Origin: JAUWBF01 sp043815125
GTDB lineage: Bacteria; Verrucomicrobiota; Verrucomicrobiia; Opitutales; Opitutaceae
Length of the DNA stretch: 5,541 nt
Reading direction: 5' to 3'
Assembly (NCBI GenBank): GCA_043815125.1
Contig: JBDRJH010000414.1
Span: 1 to 5,541 of the forward strand
A model generated the notes under the pieces. That model was given only the letters and a program-made list of their open reading frames with translations, did no database searches and was not told the DNA's origin. A program made the translations under genes and the position numbers. Within the stretch, counting starts at the first letter, position 1, and each line of letters opens with the position of its first letter. Shown here piece by piece: positions 1 to 5,541 of the stretch.

Positions 1-8
1 GCCGAGGA

Positions 9-731
9 ATGCGCTGCACCCGTTGTTTCTGGCCGGAGGCGCATTGCTGGTGCGGGCGAATCACGCCGATGGCCACGGCGACGCGCTTCGTGTTCCTGAT
101 GCATCCGAAGGAATACCGGCACGAGAAGGCCGGCACCGGGCGGCTCACGCACCTTTGCCTGGCCAACAGCGAGATCGTGGTCGGCATCGAGTTCGACGGA
201 CACCCCCGGTTGCGCGAGCTATCGGCCGACCCGGCCAATCACGTCGTGCTGCTCTACCCCGGCGCGGACGCGGTCAACCTCTCCACCGACGACGCGCCGC
301 CGGCGCCCGACGGACGCCGGCTGGTCGTGCTGCTGCTCGACGCCACCTGGGCCTGCGCGCGCAAGATGCTCAAGCTCAGCCCGTCGCTGCAACGCCTGCC
401 GCGGGTCATGTTCACGCCGACCGCGCCGAGCACATTCGTCATCAAGCAACAACCGCAGGCGGGCTGCCTCTCCACGCTGGAGGCGACCCACCAATTGCTG
501 GAGGTCATGGCCGCGCGCGGTTTCGACGACTATCCCCTGCCCCGCCAGTTGCCCGCGTTGTTCGAGCAGATGCAGGCCTTTCAACTGGCCTGCGCCGCGG
601 ACCCCGAACGCCCCGGCTACCGGCGACGCCCCTACCAGACCCCGGAGGAGCGGCGGCCGATCCAGGGGCGCAACCGCCGACGCCGTCGATTTCTGCCAAC
701 ACCGCCCGCGCCCGATGTGACAACCGGGTGA
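9..731 (+). CDS. DTW domain-containing tRNA-uridine aminocarboxypropyltransferase (start uncertain)
   Basis: This protein belongs to the DTW-domain family (E. coli TapT/YfiP, human DTWD1/2). Those enzymes transfer the 3-amino-3-carboxypropyl group of S-adenosylmethionine to a uridine of tRNA, giving acp3U, in the cytoplasm. An N-terminal cysteine cluster (C3, C6, C13, C15; CxxC then CxC) fits the family's presumed metal site. The signature DATW lies at residues 111-114. The segment QPQAGCLSTLEA, about residues 148-159, carries the conserved S-T-x-E-A motif. The C-terminus is very basic (R-rich, residues 221-227), plausible for RNA contact. The first ATG is directly preceded by GAGGA with no spacing, and the frame stays open to the window edge. 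The true start may therefore lie upstream, as the E. coli protein has an N-terminal extension before its cysteines. The family call is firm; the exact tRNA position modified is unknown. Confidence 0.88.
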   Translation: MRCTRCFWPEAHCWCGRITPMATATRFVFLMHPKEYRHEKAGTGRLTHLCLANSEIVVGIEFDGHPRLRELSADPANHVVLLYPGADAVNLSTDDAPPAPDGRRLVVLLLDATWACARKMLKLSPSLQRLPRVMFTPTAPSTFVIKQQPQAGCLSTLEATHQLLEVMAARGFDDYPLPRQLPALFEQMQAFQLACAADPERPGYRRRPYQTPEERRPIQGRNRRRRRFLPTPPAPDVTTG

Positions 732-744
732 CATCCGTCGCGCG

Positions 745-783
745 CCGCCGCCGGCCGCTTGACGCGGATGCCGCCGGCGGCGG
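745..783. repeat. GC-rich inverted repeat before the PPK2 start
   Basis: Two perfect 11-base arms (745-755 CCGCCGCCGGC and 773-783 its reverse complement) are separated by 17 bases. They lie between the DTW-domain gene and the PPK2 gene. No run of T follows, so it is not a classical intrinsic terminator. The right arm ends 13 bases before the PPK2 ATG, so in a read-through transcript the hairpin would sit at the ribosome entry region. It could act as a terminator or attenuator, or be a by-product of high GC content. Confidence 0.4.
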
Positions 784-796
784 TTGATGGACGGTC

Positions 797-1705
797 ATGG
801 ACTCCCATTCCCGCGAAACGGACGGCGCCTGGTTCAAGCGCGTGCAAAACGAGATCGTCGACAGTTTCGACGAGGAGATCGAACTCGAGGCCGACGACTG
901 GGCCGATCACCCCGATCAGTCCGACGAGGACCGGGCGTTTCGCCGCCGGTATTTCCAGGAGCTTTTCCGGATGCAGGGCGAGTTGGTCAAACTGCAGGAG
1001 TGGATCGTGGCCACGGGGAGCAAGGTCGTCATCCTGTTCGAAGGTCGCGACGCGGCCGGCAAGGGCGGCGTCATCAAGCGCATCACCCAGCGGCTCAACC
1101 CCCGCGTCTGCCGTGTGGCCGCCCTGCCCGCGCCGACCAACCGCGAGAAAACCCAGTGGTATTTTCAACGCTATGCCGCCCACCTGCCGGCCGCCGGCGA
1201 GATGGTGCTTTTCGACCGCAGCTGGTATAACCGCTCCGGCGTGGAACGCGTGATGGGCTTTTGCACCGAGGGCGAGGTCGAGGAGTTTTTCCGCACCGTG
1301 CCGGAGTTCGAACGCATGTTGATCGGCTCGGGCATCACGCTGATCAAATACTGGTTCTCCATCACCGACGAGGAGCAGGAGTTTCGTTTCACCGCGCGCA
1401 TTCACGATCCGCTGAAGCAGTGGAAACTCAGCCCGATGGACCTCGAGTCGCGCCGCCGCTGGGAAGACTACACCAAGGCCAAGGAGGAGATGTTCGAGCG
1501 CACCCACACGCCGCACGCGCCCTGGCGGGTGGTGCCCGCCGTCGACAAGCGCAAGGCCCGCCTCAACTGCATCCACCACCTGCTGCAACAGCTCCCCTAC
1601 GAAGACGTGCCGCGCGAGCCGGTCGTGCTCCCGCAACGCGAACACGACGCCGGCTACCGCCGCAACCCGGTGCGCGAGGACATGGTGGTGCCGCAGGTCT
1701 ACTGA
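797..1705 (+). CDS. ppk2: Polyphosphate kinase 2, class I-like
   Basis: PPK2 enzymes move phosphate between inorganic polyphosphate and nucleotides. Single-domain class I members mainly phosphorylate nucleoside diphosphates (ADP to ATP, GDP to GTP) using polyphosphate. The 302-residue length fits one PPK2 domain. Visible features in order: an acidic N-terminal stretch (about 23-45); Walker A GRDAAGKG (83-90); the following GGVIKRI; Walker B VLFDRSWYNR (137-146); a lid region rich in basic residues (about 201-225, RIHDPLKQWKLSP then RRRWEDY); and the C-terminal PVREDMVVPQVY typical of the family. The start is well fixed: an in-frame TGA at 785-787 precedes it by nine bases and no other start codon lies between. 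No Shine-Dalgarno sequence is evident. The gene follows the DTW-domain gene in the same direction and converges on the FAD oxidase gene. Class assignment is from motif resemblance; nucleotide preference is not proven by sequence. Confidence 0.95.
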   Translation: MDSHSRETDGAWFKRVQNEIVDSFDEEIELEADDWADHPDQSDEDRAFRRRYFQELFRMQGELVKLQEWIVATGSKVVILFEGRDAAGKGGVIKRITQRLNPRVCRVAALPAPTNREKTQWYFQRYAAHLPAAGEMVLFDRSWYNRSGVERVMGFCTEGEVEEFFRTVPEFERMLIGSGITLIKYWFSITDEEQEFRFTARIHDPLKQWKLSPMDLESRRRWEDYTKAKEEMFERTHTPHAPWRVVPAVDKRKARLNCIHHLLQQLPYEDVPREPVVLPQREHDAGYRRNPVREDMVVPQVY

Positions 1706-1729
1706 GAAAAAGGAGCGCTGAGGGGGCAA

Positions 1730-1831
1730 GGAGAGCGGACATTCCTGTCCGCTCAGAACGAAGCCAGGCCGGTGGAGGCTCCGTGGCCCGCGGGTCGCGC
1801 CGAACGGAACGGACAGGAATGTCCGTTCTCC
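1730..1831. repeat. REP/BIME-like paired hairpin element between convergent genes
   Basis: Two imperfect copies of a 25-base unit stand in opposite orientation (1730-1754 and 1807-1831), separated by 52 bases. Each copy is itself a hairpin with perfect 9-base arms and a 4-base loop: 1733-1741 with 1746-1754 around TTCC, and 1807-1815 with 1820-1828 around GGAA. The copies differ at two positions, and these two pair with each other inside the hairpin (G-C in one copy, A-T in the other), so the stem is kept. The element fills most of the 132-base gap between the PPK2 stop and the oxidase stop. In that position it may stop or protect transcripts from both sides. There is no T-tract. The arrangement resembles REP/BIME sequences. 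I recall similar units in verrucomicrobial genomes but cannot confirm this from the window. Confidence 0.75.
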
Positions 1832-1837
1832 GGCCGA

Positions 1838-3273
1838 TCACTTGTGATCCCAGGGGAAGCTCGCGACCACGCGCGGGTGTTTCCAGACCTCGAACACCTC
1901 AAACATTTTACCCGGGTTGAGAATGCCCTTCGGATCGAGCGCGTCCTTGACGGCCCGCATCGCGCGGACCTGTGCATCCGAATGTTGGATACGCAGGAAC
2001 GGGGTCTTCGCCAGGCCGATGCCGTGCTCGCCGGAGATGGCGCCGCCGAGCGCGACGACCTTCTCCATGAGCGCCTGGACGGCGGCCTCGGCGGCGGCGC
2101 ACTCGCGCGGGTCGGCCTTGTGATACATGATGTTCACATGGAGGTTGCCGTCCGCAAGGTGCCCGAAGGTCGGGATGGCGAGGCCGGAGGATTTGCGGAG
2201 TTTTTCGAGGAAGCGGGCGAAGGGCACGTAGGCCTTGAGCGGCACGGTGATGTCCTCGTTGAGCTTGGCGTCGCCCATCTGAAACATCGCGCCGGAGCAC
2301 TTGCGACGGACGGCCCAGAGCGCCTCGGCCTCCTCGCGGGTGCGGGCGGCACGGTGGTCGAGCGCGTGTTCGCGCGCCCAGGAGAGCAGTTGCGCCTTGG
2401 TCTCGCGCACCTCGGCGGCGCTGCCGGCCAGCTCCAGCAGGATGACCGGGCGGCCCGGCTGACCGGGAAAGATCGTGGTCTGCATCGCGCTCTCGGCGCA
2501 GGTGACGCTGGCCCGGTCAAGGAACTCGCAGATCGCCGGCTGCACGCGGGCGGCGAACAACGCCCGCGCGGCGGTGAAGGCCGACACCTCGTCCTTGAAG
2601 GAAGTGAGCAGCGTGTAACGCGCGGACGGCGCCGGGATGAGCTTGAGCACCGCGTCGGTCACGATGCCCAGCATGCCTTCGCTGCCGATCCACAGGTCGC
2701 GCAGATTGAAGCCCGCGGAGAATTTTTTCGTGGCCGTGCCCCATTCCACGAACTCGCCGGTCGGCAGATAGCCCTTGAGCGCGAGCACGAAGTCGCGGGT
2801 GACGCCGTATTTGCCGCCGTGCATGCCGCCGGCGTTGCAGGCGATGTTGCCGCCGATCGTGCAGTATTCCTTGGACGACGGGTCGGGCGGATAAAACCAG
2901 CCGGCGACGGCCGCCGCGCGCTGGATGTCGGCGACCTTGGCCCCGGCCTGCACGTGGGCAAAGCCGGCCTCGGCGTCGATCTTGATTTTGTTGAGCCCCA
3001 GCAAATCGACCACCCAGCCGCCCGCGCGCGGCGAGGCCGAGCCCATCAGCGTCGTGCCGCGACCGCGCGGGGTCACCGGGACGCCGTGCTGGTTGGCCAG
3101 CTCCAGCACCGGCGCGAGATCCTCGCGCTTGCGGGGCTTGATGACCGCGGCGGGCATGAGGACAGCTTGCTGCTGTCGAACGATGCCGCGTAGCACGACG
3201 CCTTGTCCGTGGCGACAATCCGGTCGCCAAGGCGACGCCGGAGCTGGGAGGTGACCGATGCGAGAGTAGCCAT
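1838..3273 (-). CDS. FAD-linked 2-hydroxyacid oxidase/dehydrogenase (GlcD/D-lactate dehydrogenase type), frameshifted near its 5' end
   Basis: This family (FAD_binding_4 plus FAD-oxidase C-terminal domain) oxidises glycolate, D-lactate or similar 2-hydroxyacids to 2-oxoacids and passes electrons to a quinone, cytochrome or partner subunit. The N-terminus MATLASVTSQLRRRLGDRIV...SFDSSKLS (38 residues, ATG at 3273-3271) is in one frame. The rest, from MPAAVIKPRK (ATG at 3157-3155), is in another. Restoring one base gives 478 residues, the normal family size. In that protein the FAD-binding segments are PRGRGTTLMG (69-78) and PPDPSSKEYCTIGGNIACNAGG (129-150). The C-terminal domain shows GHLADGNLH (371-379), SGEHGIG (414-420) and LDPKGILNPGKMF (446-458). 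The frame of the main body also stays open up to 3286, but its residues before MPAAV do not look like the family. No glcE or glcF partner is seen here. The family is sure, the substrate is not. Translation from the inner ATG would give 439 residues and keep most of the FAD domain. Confidence 0.85.
3158..3163 (-). other. Probable frameshift site in the FAD oxidase gene
   Basis: Read on the minus strand, the upstream frame gives K-L-S (AAG CTG TCC) down to base 3160. The downstream frame resumes as L-M-P-A-A-V (CTC ATG CCC), with ATG at 3157-3155. Continuing in the first frame gives SCPPRSSSPAS, unlike the family. One missing base (or a -1 slip) reconciles the two parts. No canonical X-XXY-YYZ slippery heptamer is present, so a lost base or a sequencing error is more likely than programmed frameshifting. 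Confidence 0.75.
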
Positions 3274-3395
3274 GAGGGGCCAACAATCAGCCTCGCCCGC
3301 CACGCGGTTCAATCCGATAAACCCAGCTGAAACAGTTTGCAGGAGGGACCGTTTCCTTCGGCCGGTCCGTCCGATTTGCTTGGCAATCCCCTTCC
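3274..3395. promoter_or_regulatory. Divergent intergenic region with a leader hairpin
   Basis: The 122 bases between the oxidase start (minus strand) and the 2-hydroxyacid dehydrogenase start (plus strand) must hold the promoters for both directions, unless transcription enters from further off. I see no convincing -35/-10 pair. A 6-base inverted repeat (GGACCG at 3346-3351, CGGTCC at 3363-3368) lies 28 bases before the dehydrogenase ATG and could be an operator or leader hairpin. AGGAGG at 3341-3346 looks like a Shine-Dalgarno sequence but is about 50 bases from the ATG, too far to serve it. Shared regulation of the flanking hydroxyacid genes from this gap is possible but not shown. Confidence 0.4.
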
Positions 3396-4346
3396 ATGAC
3401 CCGAGTTCTCCTCACCACCACCTCGTTCCAAGACACCCCCGGCATCCACCACGAGATGCTCGCGGCAGCCGGCTTTGATATCGTGCGCGAGCGCGGCCCG
3501 TTGCCCGAATCGCGCATGTTGGAGCTCGCCGGCCAGTTCGATGCCTATCTCTGCGGCGACGACGCCATGACCCGCGCCGTCATGGAAAAATCCCTGCCCC
3601 GCCTCAAGGTCATCAGCAAATACGGCATCGGCCTCGACAAGATCGACCTCGACGCCGCCAAGGACCTCGGCCTGCCCGTGCTCTTCACGCCCGGCGTCAA
3701 CCACACCACCGTCGCCGAGCACACCTTCGCGCTTCTGCTTGCCGTCGTGCGCAACCTCATCGTCGAGGCCAACCACGTCGCCGCCGGCCGCTGGACGCGC
3801 ATCACCGGCAACGAACTCTGCGGCAAAACCCTGCTGCTCGTTGGCCTCGGCCGCATCGCCAGGGAAGTCGCCATCCGGGCCCGGGCCTTCGGCCTGCGCG
3901 TCGTCGTCTTCGCCAACCACTGGGACGAGGACTTCGCCCGCTGGCATGGTATTGAGCGCGTCGAGACGCTCGACGAGGGGCTCGGCCAGGCGCACTTCGT
4001 CTCGCTGCACACCAAGCTCACCGAGAAGACCAAGGGCCTCCTGGATGCCCGCCGCCTCGTCCTGCTCCCGGCCGGCGCGGTCATCGTCAACACGGGCCGC
4101 GGCGAACTCATCGACCTCGACGCCCTGGTCGCCGCCATCCAGTCCGGCCACGTTCGCTATGGCGCCGACGTGCTCGATCAGGAACCCCCGCCCGCCGACC
4201 ACCCGCTGCTCGGCCTCGCCGGCGTCACGCTCACGCCTCACATCGGCAGCCGCACCCACGAGAGCGTGCAACGCCAGGCCTCCTGCGCGGTGGAAAACCT
4301 CACCCGCTTCCTCGCCGGCAAGGAGCCCATCGCCCGCGCCGTCTGA
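3396..4346 (+). CDS. D-isomer-specific 2-hydroxyacid dehydrogenase (phosphoglycerate dehydrogenase-like)
   Basis: The family reduces 2-oxoacids to D-2-hydroxyacids, or the reverse, with NAD(P)H. At 316 residues it is a catalytic-core-only form without the C-terminal ACT domain of many SerA enzymes. The substrate-loop segment SKYGIGLDKIDL is at 74-85. The dinucleotide motif is GLGRIAREV at 150-158, with alanine where the third glycine usually stands. The catalytic triad is intact: R235 in NTGRGELID, E263 in DVLDQEPP, and H282 in LTPHIGS. At the end of the second beta strand, where NAD-specific enzymes usually have Asp, the sequence reads VVVFANHWDEDF with A173 at that place. Cofactor preference may therefore be altered. 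The ATG is chosen because MTRVLLTTTSF gives a normal first strand; no Shine-Dalgarno sequence is visible. The gene probably shares a transcript with the Ldh2-family gene 39 bases downstream. The substrate could be phosphoglycerate, glyoxylate/hydroxypyruvate, lactate-like or sulfolactate-like acids. Confidence 0.92.
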   Translation: MTRVLLTTTSFQDTPGIHHEMLAAAGFDIVRERGPLPESRMLELAGQFDAYLCGDDAMTRAVMEKSLPRLKVISKYGIGLDKIDLDAAKDLGLPVLFTPGVNHTTVAEHTFALLLAVVRNLIVEANHVAAGRWTRITGNELCGKTLLLVGLGRIAREVAIRARAFGLRVVVFANHWDEDFARWHGIERVETLDEGLGQAHFVSLHTKLTEKTKGLLDARRLVLLPAGAVIVNTGRGELIDLDALVAAIQSGHVRYGADVLDQEPPPADHPLLGLAGVTLTPHIGSRTHESVQRQASCAVENLTRFLAGKEPIARAV

Positions 4347-4385
4347 TTATCTTCCGACCGTCCATCCCTTCTAAAAACCCCCGCC

Positions 4386-5486
4386 ATGTCCGAAACCTTC
4401 TTCATCGTTCCCGAACCGCAGCACAACGCGCTGGTCTCCGCCGCGTATCAACATCGCGGTTACCACGCCGACGAGTCCGCCGAGGCCGCGCGCTTCTGCG
4501 CCGAGGCCACCCGCCACGGCATCCGCACCCACAACGGCCTGAAGGCCCTCCACCTCGACCACCTCTTCGGCTCCGGCTCCCAAGGCTGCGTGCCCGGCGC
4601 GCAGATTGAGGAAATCCCCTCGCGCTTCGCCGCCACCAAGATTTGGAACGCCAACAAAAAGCTCGGCCAATCCACCGCCTACCGCGCCATGGACGAGGCC
4701 ATCCGTCTCGCCGACGAGTTCGGCGTCGGCACCGTTGTCGTGGACAACGCCTTCCACTACCTCTGGGGCGGCGGCTACGTGATGGACGCCGCGCGCAAGG
4801 GCTACATCGCCTACACCAACTGCACCGCCGCGCTCGCCGAGGTCGTGCCCTTCGGCGGCAAATACCCGACCCTCGGCACCAACCCGCACTCGTGGGGCTT
4901 CCCGACCACCGACGCCGTGGGCTTCCCCATCGTGATCGACTGGGCCACCTCGGTCGTCGCCATGGGCCGCGTGCAGCAGCTCAAGCGCGAGGGCAAGACC
5001 CTGCCCCCGATGGCCGCGGTCGACAAGGACGGCAACCCCACGACCAACCCCGCCGAGGTCAACGCCCTCCTGCCCTTCGGCGCGCACAAGGGCTACGGCC
5101 TCTCGCTCATCAACGAGATCGTCGGCGGCTTCATCGGCGGCTCGCTGCCCACCATCCGCAATCGCTGGAGCCAGGTCGCCGCCGGCGACAAGGGCACCTG
5201 CGCGTTCTACTTCCAGGTCATCCATCCCGAGGCCATCAACGGCGGCGCCTTCGCGCATGGCCGCGATCAGTCGGCCAACGTCAAGGCCGTCATCGACGAC
5301 GTGCTCGGCCACGGCAACGACCAGTGCATGCTCCCCGGCCAGATCGAGGCCACCTGGGCCAAACACAGCGCGGCCGCCGGCGGTCTGCTCTTCTCCAAGG
5401 CCGAGGTCGAGGGCTTCAACGAACTCGCCGCCGAGTGCGGCCAACCCGCCTGGGACCTCGCCGCGTTCAAGACCGTCGAGATCTGA
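4386..5486 (+). CDS. Malate/L-lactate dehydrogenase family (Ldh2) oxidoreductase, divergent
   Basis: The Ldh2 family (YbiC, AllD, DlgD, ComC and relatives) comprises NAD(P)-dependent enzymes acting on malate, L-lactate, ureidoglycolate, diketogulonate, sulfolactate or cyclic imino acids. The 366 residues match the usual 330-370. Visible marks are VVVDNAFHYLWGGGYV (117-132), where H124 should match the family's conserved His; GTNPHSWGFPTT (164-175), matching the GTNP signature; IDWATSVVAMGRV (184-196); LLPFGAHKGYGLSLINEIVGG (228-248), the strongest family segment; and LPGQIE (316-321). The usual SHG near the N-terminus appears as THN (48-50), and the region around H124 is also unlike common members, so this is a distinct subgroup. 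The start at MSETFF gives a normal length; the 39-base leader after the preceding gene has no Shine-Dalgarno sequence. Co-transcription with the D-hydroxyacid dehydrogenase is likely. The family is sure; the substrate cannot be named. Confidence 0.9.
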   Translation: MSETFFIVPEPQHNALVSAAYQHRGYHADESAEAARFCAEATRHGIRTHNGLKALHLDHLFGSGSQGCVPGAQIEEIPSRFAATKIWNANKKLGQSTAYRAMDEAIRLADEFGVGTVVVDNAFHYLWGGGYVMDAARKGYIAYTNCTAALAEVVPFGGKYPTLGTNPHSWGFPTTDAVGFPIVIDWATSVVAMGRVQQLKREGKTLPPMAAVDKDGNPTTNPAEVNALLPFGAHKGYGLSLINEIVGGFIGGSLPTIRNRWSQVAAGDKGTCAFYFQVIHPEAINGGAFAHGRDQSANVKAVIDDVLGHGNDQCMLPGQIEATWAKHSAAAGGLLFSKAEVEGFNELAAECGQPAWDLAAFKTVEI

Positions 5487-5541
5487 GCTTCCGCGCCCGG
5501 TCGTTTCTGTCCTGAAAAAGCGCAATCTTGTGCTAACACCC

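Noticed and set aside
632..1729. A 365-codon open frame on the minus strand across the PPK2 gene
   Set aside because: It lies antisense to a gene with clear Walker motifs, shows no recognisable family, and long antisense open frames are expected in GC-rich coding DNA.
1836..1849. A 14-base palindrome (GATCACTTGTGATC) over the oxidase stop codon
   Set aside because: The loop would be only two bases, part of it encodes the C-terminal Asp-His-Lys-stop, and one short palindrome is not enough to claim an operator or terminator.
3158..3163. Programmed -1 ribosomal frameshifting in the FAD oxidase gene
   Set aside because: A -1 slip would give a correct reading, but there is no slippery heptamer or evident downstream stimulator, and the family is not known for it. 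A lost base is the simpler reading.
1772..3193. A 473-codon open frame on the plus strand opposite the FAD oxidase
   Set aside because: It begins inside the hairpin repeat, mirrors the oxidase codons, and its protein is low-complexity (G, R, A, E rich) with no family motif.
3309..4271. A 320-codon open frame on the minus strand opposite the D-2-hydroxyacid dehydrogenase
   Set aside because: The plus-strand protein has an intact catalytic triad and cofactor motif; the minus frame has no recognisable content.
4371..5525. A 384-codon open frame on the minus strand opposite the Ldh2-family gene
   Set aside because: It is rich in G, A, V and E in the manner of an antisense shadow; the plus-strand frame carries the conserved family signatures.
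5487..5541. Possible start of a further gene or promoter after the Ldh2-family gene
   Set aside because: Only 55 bases remain, with no convincing start codon context, hairpin with T-tract or promoter pair.

Overview
The window is GC-rich and densely coding. It carries five protein genes and no RNA gene, CRISPR array or transposase that I can see. The organism is probably a high-GC bacterium. None of the gene starts has a well-placed Shine-Dalgarno sequence. The paired hairpin repeat at 1730-1831 resembles dispersed repeats I remember from Verrucomicrobia of the Opitutaceae type. That lineage call rests on recollection and general style, so it is tentative.

Left part, plus strand: a DTW-domain tRNA-uridine aminocarboxypropyltransferase (from about 9 to 731) is followed after 65 bases by a class I-like polyphosphate kinase 2 (797-1705). 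A strong GC-rich inverted repeat fills the gap and ends 13 bases before the PPK2 start. Between PPK2 and the next, convergent gene lies a 132-base gap almost filled by two hairpins in opposite orientation. They form a REP/BIME-like element that may end transcription from both sides.

Middle, minus strand: an FAD-linked 2-hydroxyacid oxidase/dehydrogenase of the GlcD/D-lactate dehydrogenase type (1838-3273). Its true N-terminus lies in a different reading frame from the rest, so the gene as given contains a single frameshift near 3158-3163. Restoring one base gives an intact protein of about 478 residues.

Right part, plus strand, divergent from the oxidase: a D-isomer-specific 2-hydroxyacid dehydrogenase (3396-4346) and, 39 bases later, a malate/L-lactate dehydrogenase-family (Ldh2) oxidoreductase (4386-5486). 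The two probably form one transcript. Together with the FAD enzyme, three unrelated folds that interconvert 2-hydroxy and 2-oxo acids sit side by side. This suggests local specialisation in oxidising, reducing or stereo-inverting a 2-hydroxyacid, whose identity the sequence does not show. The last 55 bases hold no gene I can identify.

Nothing here amounts to a clearly new biological system. The points most worth checking are the hairpin-pair repeat, the frameshift, and the paired D- and L-type hydroxyacid dehydrogenases with altered motifs.
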